In this document: positions 14,900-22,775 of the stretch, piece after piece
How positions within the stretch are numbered: the first letter of the stretch is position 1
Layout of the letters: the number at the start of each line of letters is the position of its first letter
Assembly (NCBI GenBank): GCA_002347755.1
Contig: DDXT01000005.1
Span: 1 to 30,407, forward strand
Origin: Caryophanales bacterium UBA2253
GTDB taxonomy: Bacteria > Bacillota_I > Bacilli_A > ML615J-28 > CAG-698
Direction of reading: 5' to 3'
Length of the DNA stretch: 30,407 nucleotides
The notes under the pieces: model-generated
What the model was told of the DNA's origin: nothing
What the model saw: only the letters and a program-made list of their open reading frames with translations
Database searches by the model: none
Position numbers and translations under genes: made by a program

Positions 14900-14908
14900 A
14901 TTATACCA
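14900..14908 (-). promoter_or_regulatory. dinB-cvfB promoter, extended -10
   Basis: On the minus strand TGGTATAAT is a perfect extended -10 (hexamer 14900-14905). The -35 position (TTTTCT, 17 bp upstream) is weak. The expected start is near 14893, leaving about 46 nt before the dinB ATG. Confidence 0.68.
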
Positions 14909-14928
14909 TAAATGTTGAGGTGAGAAAA

Positions 14929-15132
14929 GTGAAAAAAGAAAACAAAACCAAAAAAAAACCTTTTATCAAAACCAAGGTAAAGCCAAATAACGCGATTGAA
15001 GTCGAGATCCAAAAGAATCCCGCCAACACCGTTCTCGGAAAAATCCTCATTTTTGTAATAGTATTCGGAATGGCCCTTTTGGGACTCGTTGCTTTGATCA
15101 TTCTGATCGTTCAGAATGCCAATAATTTTTAA
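14929..15132 (+). CDS. 67-aa single-helix membrane protein, unknown
   Basis: I do not recognise this gene. The start is a GTG at 14929 with GAGG eight nt upstream; no ATG is better placed. The 67-aa product has a very Lys-rich N-terminus (1-30: KKENKTKKKPFIKTKVK), then one long hydrophobic helix at about 37-61 (GKILIFVIVFGMALLGLVALIILIV) and a short polar tail. By the positive-inside rule the N-terminus faces the cytoplasm. Size and layout resemble short one-helix proteins common in Bacillota, but I cannot tie it to a named family. It is a one-gene plus-strand unit ended by the hairpin at 15140-15165, opposite in direction to dinB. Confidence 0.75.
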   Translation: MKKENKTKKKPFIKTKVKPNNAIEVEIQKNPANTVLGKILIFVIVFGMALLGLVALIILIVQNANNF

Positions 15133-15139
15133 ATAAAAC

Positions 15140-15165
15140 AGGCTTGATTTTTGAGCCTTTTTATT
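15140..15165 (+). terminator. Terminator of the 67-aa membrane protein gene
   Basis: AGGCT (15140-15144) pairs with AGCCT (15154-15158), extendable by a U-G pair, and is followed by TTTTATTT. It starts 8 nt after the stop codon. The short stem makes it moderately strong. Confidence 0.65.
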
Positions 15166-15168
15166 TGC

Positions 15169-15197
15169 TTGCTTCAGTCGGTCCTTTATTGTATAAT
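15169..15197 (+). promoter_or_regulatory. Promoter of the 58-aa winged-helix gene
   Basis: TTGCTT (15169-15174), 17 bp, then TATAAT (15192-15197) on the plus strand. The expected start is near 15204, giving a short leader with GGAGG six nt before the ATG at 15218. The -35 box begins right after the preceding terminator tail. Confidence 0.7.
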
Positions 15198-15217
15198 TAA
15201 CCCGACGGAGGTAAAAA

Positions 15218-15394
15218 ATGGATCCAAAAGAAAAAGTCTTGCAAGCGATGAAAGACGCCAAACAACCAGTCAGCGCGGGTGACATCGAAAAAGCTACTGG
15301 CCTTGATCGAAAGATCGTGGACAAAGCCTTCAACGATTTGAAAAAGGAAGACAAAATCATTTCTCCGATTCGGTGCAAATGGCAACCTAAGTAA
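15218..15394 (+). CDS. 58-aa winged helix-turn-helix protein
   Basis: This gene is short but well supported: GGAGG six nt before ATG, its own promoter, and a strong terminator right after the TAA. The product (starting MDPKEKVLQAMKDAKQPVSA) has the pattern of a minimal winged helix. Helix 1 is at 3-14, then the KQPVSAGDIEKATGL turn with helix 2 at about 21-26, a recognition helix DRKIVDKAFNDLKKE at 30-44, and a wing KIISPIRCKWQPK. Very similar stand-alone ~60-aa wHTH proteins with the AGxIxxxTGLxxKxVxKAxxxLKKExKIxSPxRC pattern occur in diverse bacteria and archaea, with function unknown to me. DNA binding is inferred. It might autoregulate, but no operator-like repeat stands out. Confidence 0.85.
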   Translation: MDPKEKVLQAMKDAKQPVSAGDIEKATGLDRKIVDKAFNDLKKEDKIISPIRCKWQPK

Positions 15395-15401
15395 GTAAAG
15401 C

Positions 15402-15442
15402 AAACGGTCTTAAGCAAAAGCTTAAGGCCGTTTTGGTTTTTT
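15402..15442. terminator. Strong bidirectional terminator, wHTH gene / recN
   Basis: A 14-bp stem (15402-15415 with 15420-15433, one U-G pair) with an AAAA loop is followed by TGG and a T6 run on the plus strand; the reverse direction has a shorter T-containing tail. It separates the convergent 58-aa wHTH gene and recN, whose stop is at 15441-15443. Confidence 0.85.
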
Positions 15443-17093
15443 ATTTGGTTGCTTTTAAAAGTTCGGCGGCCAGGTTCTGGCTGGCAAGAGTAACTTCACC
15501 GTTAGAAATCATCTTGGCGATCTCGATGACGCGGTTTTCATGATCCAACTGTTCAAGCCGGGTAATGGTCCGCCCCGCTTCGGTGGCTTTGGAGATCCGG
15601 AAATGATAGTCGGCGATCGCGGCTACCTGAGGAAGATGGGTCACGCATAAAACCTGAGACTTCCGGGAGATGTTTTTAATTTTGCTTGCAATGCTGTAAG
15701 CAATGGCTCCCGATACCCCGTTGTCGATCTCATCAAAAATGATGGTTTGGAGTTGCATTTTTCCCGCCACGATGGTTTTCAATGCCAACATGAACCGGGA
15801 CAATTCACCGCCCGAGGCTACTTTTGAGAGCGGACGCAGCGGCTCGCCCGGGTTGAAAGTGACCAAAAAGTCGATGCTGTCGATGCCGTCGTTGTTGAAG
15901 ACGGGGGTAGCGGTGTCCCCAAAAACAATTTCCAAACGGGTATTCTTGAGCTGTAAATCAGAAAGGTTGGAAAGGATTTGCGTCCGCAGTTCTTTCGCCA
16001 ACATCTTTCGGCGCTCGCTAATGACTTGGGCGGACTTTAAAGCCGCCTCATATTTGGACCGAGCATCATCTTCCGCTTCTTTCAAAAACTCGTCGTAATT
16101 TTCGATCAAGGACAGTTCCTTGGCCACATTCTCGCGAAAAGAAGCGATCTCCGCGACGGTTTTCTTATATTTCCGTTTCAGGTCGGAATAAAGCCCCAAA
16201 CGCTCGTTGATCTGTTCCAGTTCGGAAGGATCAAATTCGAATTTCTTGAACATCCCCGCTATTTCCGAAACATTGTCGCTGAGATTGTAATATTCATCTT
16301 CGATGTTCTTTTTTAGGGCTTTGTACTTTTCGTCATATTTTTCCAGTTTTCCCAACAAAGAAACCGCCGAATAGATGTTATCCAGAACTTTGTTTTCATT
16401 GAAGATGTCCAAGAAAGCCCGCACGTTTTGGCTGATGTTTTCAAAATTGGAAAGGTAATTGGCCTGCTGTCTAAGATTCTCTTCTTCGGAAACGCTTAAA
16501 TTGGCTTTTTCAAGTTCTTTGGCTTGGTATTTCAAGAACTCCAGCCGCTGCGTGTCCTCCGAATTCTTTTTAAGCAGATCTTGAAGATGGCGGTCGGCTT
16601 CCCGGTAGGCCTTGAGCAAAGCCCGATAAGTTAAAAGCTCCGCATCAATGGCATCATCATCAATGAACTTCAAGTAATTCTTCGGGTTAAATAAGCCTTG
16701 AGTATCAATCTGGGTGTGGATGTCGCCGATGAATTCGGAGATCTCCGAAAGCTGCGCCAGGGTAACGGCGTTGTTGTTGATCTTACAAAGACTTTTCCCG
16801 TTGGCGAATATTTCCCTTTTGATGATCAGGTTTTCATCAGGAGCGATTTCTTCGCCGAGAAGTTCGAAAATCTCCTTCCGAGGATTGAAAAAAACGCCTT
16901 CGATCGTAGCTTTGTTTTCTCCAAAACGAATGAATTCCGATGAGGCCCGCTTTCCAAAAAGCAAACCGATGGCATCAATGATTAAAGATTTTCCGGCCCC
17001 GGTCTCGCCGGTCAGAACGGTCATGGCATCATGAAAATCAATTTGCATGTTATCGATGATGGCAAAGTTTTTTACACTCAGTGAAATCAGCAT
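15441..17093 (-). CDS. recN: DNA repair protein RecN (SMC-like ATPase)
   Basis: RecN is recruited early to double-strand breaks and tethers DNA ends for recombination. The 550-aa protein has Walker A GETGAGKS (29-36) in the N-terminal head. A long coiled-coil region of roughly 150-385 with a central turn follows, then the ABC signature VASGGELSRF (425-434), Walker B TIIFDEID (450-457) and the H-loop VTHLPQVA (484-491). The ATG at 17093 has AAAGGA upstream, overlapping the end of dxs, whose stop is 3 nt away. It is the last gene of the nusB operon. In Bacillus tlyA and ahrC/argR lie between dxs and recN; both are missing here. Confidence 0.96.
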   Translation of the reverse strand: MLISLSVKNFAIIDNMQIDFHDAMTVLTGETGAGKSLIIDAIGLLFGKRASSEFIRFGENKATIEGVFFNPRKEIFELLGEEIAPDENLIIKREIFANGKSLCKINNNAVTLAQLSEISEFIGDIHTQIDTQGLFNPKNYLKFIDDDAIDAELLTYRALLKAYREADRHLQDLLKKNSEDTQRLEFLKYQAKELEKANLSVSEEENLRQQANYLSNFENISQNVRAFLDIFNENKVLDNIYSAVSLLGKLEKYDEKYKALKKNIEDEYYNLSDNVSEIAGMFKKFEFDPSELEQINERLGLYSDLKRKYKKTVAEIASFRENVAKELSLIENYDEFLKEAEDDARSKYEAALKSAQVISERRKMLAKELRTQILSNLSDLQLKNTRLEIVFGDTATPVFNNDGIDSIDFLVTFNPGEPLRPLSKVASGGELSRFMLALKTIVAGKMQLQTIIFDEIDNGVSGAIAYSIASKIKNISRKSQVLCVTHLPQVAAIADYHFRISKATEAGRTITRLEQLDHENRVIEIAKMISNGEVTLASQNLAAELLKATK

Positions 17094-17096
17094 AAT

Positions 17097-18920
17097 TTAT
17101 CCTTTAAAATACTTTTTTATGATATCGCGAATGTCCAAACCCAATTCTTTCTTCAAAGCTTTGGTGGAGCCGCTGGTCACGAATTGGTCGTTGATGGCGA
17201 TCGCTTCGATATCCAAGTTTAAATGATTCAAAGTATTGGCTTCGATGATCAAAGAAGCCAAAGAGCCGTTCAGTTCAACTTCTTCATAGATGACAACCTT
17301 TTTCCCCGATAACTGTTTTAAGAGGTCCAGATCCAGCGGCTTGATGAAGCGGGCATTGATGATCCCGGCTTCCACTTTTTCTTCTTCAAAAATCCGCACC
17401 AATTTATTGACGACGGGGCCGTAAGCGATCATATTGATGGCTTGGATGGGTTTCACGGTCTCCCATTTTCCGTAAACGACCGGATGTTCGTTGGCAATAT
17501 CCAAATAGGTTTCTCCGCGCGGGTAACGAACCACAACCGGACCGGTCCACTCATTGATGGCTTGGTCGATCAATTCTTCCGTTTCCGAAAGGTTTCTTCC
17601 CATGGTGATGGTGAAATTCGGAAGGTGAGTCAGAATGGCCAAATCAAAAGTTCCCTGATGCGTATCTCCGTCCGCTCCAACAATTCCCGCCCGGTCAACC
17701 AAAAATACGACATGGGCGTTGCTTCGAGCTATATCGTGATTCAAGGCGTCGTAAGCCCGTTGCAAAAAAGTCGAATAAATGCTGACCACCGGAAGGGTGT
17801 GGGCCCGAGCCATGGCTGAAGCCATGACGACGCTAAATTCTTCCGCGATTCCAACATCAATGATCTGTTTGGGAAGAGCCGCCGCGAATTCATCCAACCC
17901 CGATCCATGAATCATGGCCGGACAGATGATGGTGATCTTTGAATTTTGTTTCGCCAATTTTAACATGATGTCGCCCACGCCCTGACTCCAAGAGATCTTC
18001 CCGGGCGCAAGGGTCTTCTTCGGTTTTCCGGTTTGAATGTCGAAGGGGCCGATCCCATGCCATACTCCGATTCGATCTTCTTCCGCCAACCCATAGCCTT
18101 TGCCTTTGATGGTTTTGACGTGGATGATGATCGATTGGTTGTTTTTCTTCGCATATTCAAAATAACGGATCAACCCCCGAAGATTGTGCCCGTTGATCGG
18201 GCCAAAATAGCGAAAACCCAAAGAATTCATATAGGTGTTTTTGTAAGCAACGTTTTTAAGGGCTTCCTTGAGGTCGTAAAACAGGCTTCGAATGAATTTC
18301 GGGGTCACTTTTTTTAAAAGCTGATAGGATTTATGGATCCGGATGCGGTTGAAAATTTTCGAAAGCGAGCCGACATTCCGCGAGATCGACATTTCATTGT
18401 CATTTAGAATGATGATCGCTTTTTGGTCTTTTCGTCCGCCGAGATAATTTAAGCCAGACAAAGCCAAACCGTTTTGGATGGCGCCGTCGCCGATGATGGC
18501 CACCACTTCGCCGATGTCCTCGCCCTTGGCTTTGGCTTCCAAAAAGCCAGCCGCGGCCGAGATCGAAGTTGAAGAATGACCGGCTTCCCAAACGTCATGC
18601 GGACTTTCGGAATATTTCAGAAAACCGCTTAAGCCGTCTTTTTGGCGAAGGGTCGGAAATTGCGAAGCTCTTCCGGTCAAGATCTTATGAGTGTACGTCT
18701 GATGGCCAACATCGAAAATTAGTTTGTCATGCGGACTGTCAAAAACGTAATGAAGGGCGATGGTAACCTCCACCAATCCCAAATTGGCAGAAAGATGGCC
18801 GCCGGTTCGGCTGACATTAAGAATGATGAATTTCCGGATATCTTCAGCCAGTTGTTCAAGTTCTTCCTGGGATAGTTTTTTCAAAAAATCCGGTGAAACG
18901 ATGTTTTCAATGCTTGTCAT
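17097..18920 (-). CDS. dxs: 1-deoxy-D-xylulose-5-phosphate synthase
   Basis: This TPP enzyme condenses pyruvate and glyceraldehyde 3-phosphate in the first step of the MEP isoprenoid pathway. The 607-aa protein shows GGHLSANLG at 40-48 (H42), FDVGHQTYTHK (69-79), AGHSSTS (113-119), the TPP-binding GDGAIQNG (144-151) with NDNEMSIS downstream (173-180), the catalytic-Glu segment VGIAEEFSVVMASAMA, and the C-terminal DRAGIVGADGDTHQG. The GDG motif normally continues as GDGALTGG, so this is a divergent form, but the Asp and the distal Asn are kept. The start overlaps the ispA stop by 4 nt (ATGA). Its placement with ispA shows a dedicated isoprenoid unit within the operon. Confidence 0.96.
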   Translation of the reverse strand: MTSIENIVSPDFLKKLSQEELEQLAEDIRKFIILNVSRTGGHLSANLGLVEVTIALHYVFDSPHDKLIFDVGHQTYTHKILTGRASQFPTLRQKDGLSGFLKYSESPHDVWEAGHSSTSISAAAGFLEAKAKGEDIGEVVAIIGDGAIQNGLALSGLNYLGGRKDQKAIIILNDNEMSISRNVGSLSKIFNRIRIHKSYQLLKKVTPKFIRSLFYDLKEALKNVAYKNTYMNSLGFRYFGPINGHNLRGLIRYFEYAKKNNQSIIIHVKTIKGKGYGLAEEDRIGVWHGIGPFDIQTGKPKKTLAPGKISWSQGVGDIMLKLAKQNSKITIICPAMIHGSGLDEFAAALPKQIIDVGIAEEFSVVMASAMARAHTLPVVSIYSTFLQRAYDALNHDIARSNAHVVFLVDRAGIVGADGDTHQGTFDLAILTHLPNFTITMGRNLSETEELIDQAINEWTGPVVVRYPRGETYLDIANEHPVVYGKWETVKPIQAINMIAYGPVVNKLVRIFEEEKVEAGIINARFIKPLDLDLLKQLSGKKVVIYEEVELNGSLASLIIEANTLNHLNLDIEAIAINDQFVTSGSTKALKKELGLDIRDIIKKYFKG

Positions 18921-19723
18921 AAGGTCCTCGCTACAAGTTGGTAAAGTTCCTTCTCCCCAAAAATTTCGCTAATGATCAATAGGGATTTTTCTTGATAGGT
19001 TTTCAATAAAGTCCGAGCTTGTTCTTCCCCCAATAAATATGGATAAGTATTGATCTCCAGACTGGTTCTTTCTTTCTGGTCCTCAAGATCATCCTTGATT
19101 TGAAAAGCCAATCCGAAATTATTGGAAAATTCTTCCAGTTTTTGGAGAACGATCGGATCCAATTCCGCGATCAAAGCGCCTGAGATAACGGAAAGGTTGA
19201 TCAAGTCTCGGGTCTTTCGAAGTTGGATCTCGCGAACCTGATTGATGTTCAAAGGAAGATGCGTCGATTCAATGTCCAAGACCTGACCTTGAACCATGCC
19301 GTTGCTGCCGGCGGATTTTGAAGCGGCCGAAACGAGGGCATTTTTTACTTCGGGCTTTAAAGGGCCTTTCGTAAAAAAAGCAAAAGCATCGGTCAAAAGC
19401 GCATCAGCCGCTAAAATAGCCAAGGCTTCGCCGAATTTCTTATGCAGCGTCGGTTTCCCCCGTCGCCAATCGTCGTTGTCCAGGGCGGGAAGGTCATCAT
19501 GAATGAGCGAATAGGTGTGGATCATTTCAATCGCCGCCGCTACATAACGTCCTTCCGCCGGATCCAAGCCCGAATCTCCAAGCAAAGTCAGCGTCAGGGA
19601 AGGCCGAAGCCTTTTTCCTCCCGGCATCAAAGCATAAGCGATGGCTTCTTTTAGGTTGGGATGCTTGATCGATTCAATGTATTCAGAAAGCGAAGAATTG
19701 ATCAAAATTCGGTAATCAATCAT
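18917..19723 (-). CDS. ispA: Polyprenyl (farnesyl) diphosphate synthase
   Basis: This enzyme condenses IPP with allylic diphosphates to make GPP/FPP for undecaprenyl phosphate and quinone side chains. The 268-aa protein carries GGKRLRP (35-41), the first Asp-rich motif DDLPALD (76-82, the bacterial DDxxxxD form), a KT pair near 170-171 and the second motif DDLED (211-215). Slightly short for the family (about 290 aa), it lacks some C-terminal helix length but keeps all catalytic residues. It overlaps xseB by 8 nt and dxs by 4 nt. The chain length made (C15 or C20) cannot be settled by eye; FPP is the default for this operon position. Confidence 0.93.
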   Translation of the reverse strand: MIDYRILINSSLSEYIESIKHPNLKEAIAYALMPGGKRLRPSLTLTLLGDSGLDPAEGRYVAAAIEMIHTYSLIHDDLPALDNDDWRRGKPTLHKKFGEALAILAADALLTDAFAFFTKGPLKPEVKNALVSAASKSAGSNGMVQGQVLDIESTHLPLNINQVREIQLRKTRDLINLSVISGALIAELDPIVLQKLEEFSNNFGLAFQIKDDLEDQKERTSLEINTYPYLLGEEQARTLLKTYQEKSLLIISEIFGEKELYQLVARTL

Positions 19724-19898
19724 TTTCGGATTTCATTTTCTGAACAACCAGTTCTTTGGCGTTCAAAAGTTTCTCTTTGCAAAGAGCGCTTAATTCCATT
19801 CCTCTTTGATATTTTTCAATGGCTTGTTCTAAACTCAGTGTGCCGCTTTCAAGTTGTTTTACGATTTCTTCCAGTTCTTTCATTAATTCTTCGAACAT
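19716..19898 (-). CDS. xseB: Exodeoxyribonuclease VII small subunit
   Basis: This is the regulatory subunit of ExoVII, which degrades single-stranded DNA; several copies wrap the long helix of XseA. The 60-aa protein has the full family layout: FEELMKELEEIVKQLESGTLSLEQAIEKYQRG, two helices joined by the SGTLSLEQA turn, then a third helix. GAGGAG is positioned before the ATG at 19898, 3 nt after the xseA stop, so equimolar or higher synthesis is likely. It overlaps the ispA start. Confidence 0.96.
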   Translation of the reverse strand: MFEELMKELEEIVKQLESGTLSLEQAIEKYQRGMELSALCKEKLLNAKELVVQKMKSEND

Positions 19899-19901
19899 AA
19901 T

Positions 19902-21248
19902 TTACTCCTCATTTTTTTTGTTTTTGGCAACCGGCTTGGCGATTATTTCGCCGTCATGGAATTTTACCGTCAAATTGCGATCGGTTTTTACATCGGCGGC
20001 TTTGGTAAGCAAAACCCCGTCTTGGTAAGTCAGCGTATAACCCTTCTTCATCAAATTCAAAGGATTTAAAATTATAATTTTTTCCAGGAACTGCTGAAAC
20101 TTCTGTTCCTGGTTGTGAATGATCTGATTAATGAAATAATGCAGGTTGGCGGTTCTTTCATCAACAAGTTGGATCTTGGCCGCAATTTTATCGGGAAGAT
20201 TGTAAACTCGAAGGCGCGAGTCAAAGTTTTTGACCGTTTCCAAATGACCATTGATTTTACCCAGCGGCGAGACTGACTCCAGTTTCGCAATCAATGCGTT
20301 AAGGCTGGCGTCTTGCTGATCCAAAATCTCCGGAAAATTCCGAAAATGGTATTTGGTGATGATCTCTTGGTAACGATAAAATTTCTGTTCCAAAACTTTT
20401 TTGAAATGAATGGCCAAGAGCGCGGTTTTTTCATTGATGATTTGGGCGATCTCATACTGGTTTTTGGTAAGCAGAACGGCGGCTCCGGTGGGCGTTGGGG
20501 CGCGAAGCGAAGCCACGAAATCACAGATGGTGAAGTCGGCTTCATGCCCGACGCCGCTTACGGTCGGTATTTTGCTGGCAAAAATTGTTCGAGCCAGGTT
20601 TTCGTCATTAAAACAAGCCAAGTCCTCAACGCTTCCGCCGCCGCGAGCAACGATCAAAACTTCGGCGAGCCCATCTTTGTTAGCTTGATTGATGGCTTTA
20701 ATGATGGACTTTGGGGCTTCGGTTCCCTGAACCAACACCGGATACAGGTAGATCTGAGTCAGCGGCCAGCGTTTGAAAATAGTGGAAGTGATGTCATTGA
20801 CGGCATCTCCGGTATCGGAAGTAATGACGCCGATCCGTTCGATGTATTCCGGAATCGGAAGTTTTTTGTCCCCGTCGAAGAGGCCTTCTTTTTGAAGTTT
20901 TTCTTTCAGACGCAAAAAATTCAAATAGCTTTCGCCCAGTCCCGCCTGTTTCATGTCGCTGACGGTCAAACTGTAGGTTCCGCCTTTTTGGTAAACCCCT
21001 ACTTGGGCCCGGATCAGAACCATCATTCCGTCCACGGGAATGAAATTGAGGGAGGCCGCCGCGGAACTGAACATGATGGCGCGGATCTCCGAGTTCTCGT
21101 CTTTTAAGGAAAAGTAAAGATGACCTTTGGAAATCCGAAAATTGGAGATTTCACCTTGGATCAGCACATTCCGAAGCGATTGATCAGTTTCGAATTTGAA
21201 AGCGATGTAACGATTTAACGCCGTAACGGTCAAATAATTATTTTTCAT
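19902..21248 (-). CDS. xseA: Exodeoxyribonuclease VII large subunit
   Basis: This is the catalytic subunit of ExoVII. The start is the ATG at 21248 (448 aa), which overlaps the nusB stop by 11 nt and matches the family N-terminus (YLTVTALNRYIAFKFE). An OB-fold DNA-binding domain lies at about 7-105 (VLIQGEISNF, GHLYFSLKD). Catalytic motifs are GVITSDTGDAVNDI (140-153), RGGGSVEDL (202-210) and GVGHEADFTICDFVASLRAPTPTGAA (232-257). A long coiled-coil arm of about 265-400 follows for XseB binding. The ribosome site is weak, so translational coupling to nusB is likely. Confidence 0.95.
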   Translation of the reverse strand: MKNNYLTVTALNRYIAFKFETDQSLRNVLIQGEISNFRISKGHLYFSLKDENSEIRAIMFSSAAASLNFIPVDGMMVLIRAQVGVYQKGGTYSLTVSDMKQAGLGESYLNFLRLKEKLQKEGLFDGDKKLPIPEYIERIGVITSDTGDAVNDITSTIFKRWPLTQIYLYPVLVQGTEAPKSIIKAINQANKDGLAEVLIVARGGGSVEDLACFNDENLARTIFASKIPTVSGVGHEADFTICDFVASLRAPTPTGAAVLLTKNQYEIAQIINEKTALLAIHFKKVLEQKFYRYQEIITKYHFRNFPEILDQQDASLNALIAKLESVSPLGKINGHLETVKNFDSRLRVYNLPDKIAAKIQLVDERTANLHYFINQIIHNQEQKFQQFLEKIIILNPLNLMKKGYTLTYQDGVLLTKAADVKTDRNLTVKFHDGEIIAKPVAKNKKNEE

Positions 21249-21654
21249 TGAGGTTCTTGCTGATTTGGTCCAGCAGTTTATTGTTGAACTTGGAAGATAA
21301 TCCGTCATCCAGTTCGCTGTATTCGTGGGTCAGGTTCAGGATCTCATTGATGATCACGCTGTGAGCCGTTTCAGTGTAAAGCATTTCGTATACGGCGATC
21401 CGAATTAAATTACGATCGACGGCCGACATCCTTTCGAAAGTCCAATTTTTGAGATTAAGGCTCATGATCCGGTTGATCTCATCCAAATGAGTCATGACGC
21501 CATCCACGAGTTCCCTAAAAAAATCTTCATCAAAAAGAACTTTGCCTTGTTCCTGAATAACCCGGTTTAAATATTCATAATCAATTTTTTCCCCGGTAAT
21601 GTCATAATTGTACAAAACGATCATGGCTTTGATCCGGCTGTTGTTTCTTTTCAT
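21238..21654 (-). CDS. nusB: Transcription antitermination factor NusB
   Basis: NusB binds boxA RNA with NusE (S10) and supports rRNA transcription antitermination. The ATG at 21654 is used (138 aa) because GGTGAG lies just upstream; a GTG nine nt earlier is possible. The all-helical NusB fold is visible: RNNSRIKAMIVLYNYDITG at the N-terminus, and the C-terminal family signature MSAVDRNLIRIAVYEMLYTE followed by VIINEILNLTHEYS. It is the first gene of nusB-xseA-xseB-ispA-dxs-recN, a Bacillus-like order, with the promoter at 21676-21684. Residues matching the common ARR N-terminus are replaced by NNS. Confidence 0.93.
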   Translation of the reverse strand: MKRNNSRIKAMIVLYNYDITGEKIDYEYLNRVIQEQGKVLFDEDFFRELVDGVMTHLDEINRIMSLNLKNWTFERMSAVDRNLIRIAVYEMLYTETAHSVIINEILNLTHEYSELDDGLSSKFNNKLLDQISKNLNEK

Positions 21655-21675
21655 GTTTCTCACCGCACTATGTCT

Positions 21676-21684
21676 ATTTTAGCA
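21676..21684 (-). promoter_or_regulatory. Promoter of the nusB-recN operon
   Basis: On the minus strand TGCTAAAAT forms an extended -10 (hexamer 21676-21681, five of six). No good -35 is present at 17 bp (TTTTAA). The expected start is near 21669, 15 nt before the nusB ATG. It is the only promoter-like site between the terminator at 21733 and nusB. Confidence 0.6.
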
Positions 21685-21732
21685 TATTCCTCAACATATT
21701 AAAAGTAAATTTCAATTTTTTCAATTTCCAAA

Positions 21733-21761
21733 CAAAAAACCGGACCACCAATTTGGTCCGG
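21733..21761 (-). terminator. Terminator after the DUF1189 pair
   Basis: CCGGACCA (21740-21747) and TGGTCCGG (21754-21761) form a perfect 8-bp GC-rich stem with a 6-nt loop, followed on the minus strand by TTTTTTG. It lies 14 nt after the stop of the downstream DUF1189-like gene. Confidence 0.88.
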
Positions 21762-21775
21762 ATCGTTTCTTAAAA

Positions 21776-22756
21776 TCATACGAGATTGTCGCTGCTGTTG
21801 ATTACCGATAAAGAAATCAGGTAATAAAGCGAAAAGGCAAAGATGTAAATGTCAAGGAGCATCGGAGCAAACCAAAGTAAAATGAAGAAGACAAGGGTGA
21901 CCGGAATGCTGGCAATGGCCGCCAAGTTGTAATATTCGCCAAAGTTTTTGAATTTCCCGTCGCGGTGGAAAAAGACCCAAAGGATCAAGACGGTAATGGC
22001 GGTAAAACAAACGCCAACAATGAAACTATACGAAAAGTATTGAAGTTTGATCGTGTTTTTGTTCCCGATGATGATTTGTTCCAACAAATATTCGCCCAGC
22101 TGATACCCATTGTCAGCCGGATCTTCGATGGTGAAATCGAAATCGCCGAGATTGTTCTGATAAAAAATCTTTTTGGTGCTCGATTCGAGCAAGACCCCGT
22201 TGTGTGAGATGTTTAAATCATCAATTCCATCCGGATGGGCTTGGAAATGCAAAGCGTCGGAATATAGGATGATCACGTAATTTTCAACATTTTCCTGATA
22301 AGGATACTTTTCCATCGTAAACTTCTCATCCGGATCGTAGAAAACTTTCACCCCTTCTTCTTCCAGGTAAACCCCTTCAATGTCAAACAGATCGATGACC
22401 AGATAGACATTCTTCGTTATCCCTTGTTCTTCGAAAGAAAAGTGGGTCTCGTAAGAATCAATGGCTTCCAATTGGTCGCAGATCAGTTCTTTTCCGTCCA
22501 CCACATGGCATTCCTTGTCTACGACCTCTTTGATGACATTGTTGACCACCACCGTGTCGGGGAATTGTTGCAAAACATCGTAATTATAATTTTCGAGAAT
22601 CGTGTTTCGATACAATTCTTTGTTTAGGCTGGGCGGAAGCGCAATGATGAAAGAGGAGATGACAAAAATGCAAATCGAAATGATGATGCTCATGGATTTG
22701 TATTTTACCATCCACTTTGGGAATAAAAAGGATTTGATGAATCCAACCAATTTCAT
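21776..22756 (-). CDS. DUF1189-like membrane protein, paralog A
   Basis: Function is unknown. The 326-aa protein begins like DUF1189 proteins (FIKSFLFPKWMVKYK, compare FxxSLYSPKxIAxFR). It has one transmembrane helix at about 23-41, a roughly 200-residue outside region (45-240), and three C-terminal helices at about 241-262, 279-298 and 302-318. The outside region holds Cys83 and Cys93, the only close Cys pair there, suggesting a disulfide. FFHRDGKFKNFGEYYNLAA after the second helix is the most conserved block shared with its neighbour. Strong AGGGGG precedes the ATG, 19 nt after the paralog's stop, so the pair is one unit. DUF1189 assignment is by eye. Confidence 0.82.
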   Translation of the reverse strand: MKLVGFIKSFLFPKWMVKYKSMSIIISICIFVISSFIIALPPSLNKELYRNTILENYNYDVLQQFPDTVVVNNVIKEVVDKECHVVDGKELICDQLEAIDSYETHFSFEEQGITKNVYLVIDLFDIEGVYLEEEGVKVFYDPDEKFTMEKYPYQENVENYVIILYSDALHFQAHPDGIDDLNISHNGVLLESSTKKIFYQNNLGDFDFTIEDPADNGYQLGEYLLEQIIIGNKNTIKLQYFSYSFIVGVCFTAITVLILWVFFHRDGKFKNFGEYYNLAAIASIPVTLVFFILLWFAPMLLDIYIFAFSLYYLISLSVINSSDNLV

Positions 22757-22775
22757 ATTTCCCCCTAAAAGTTTT

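Noticed and set aside
14847..14928. SOS (LexA) box in front of dinB
   Set aside because: No dinB-proximal palindrome resembling the Gram-positive CGAACnnnnGTTCG or a close variant is present.
20313..21107. 264-aa open frame on the plus strand opposite xseA
   Set aside because: It lies wholly inside a motif-verified xseA, has no plausible ribosome site or promoter, and its composition is what reverse translation of xseA codons gives.
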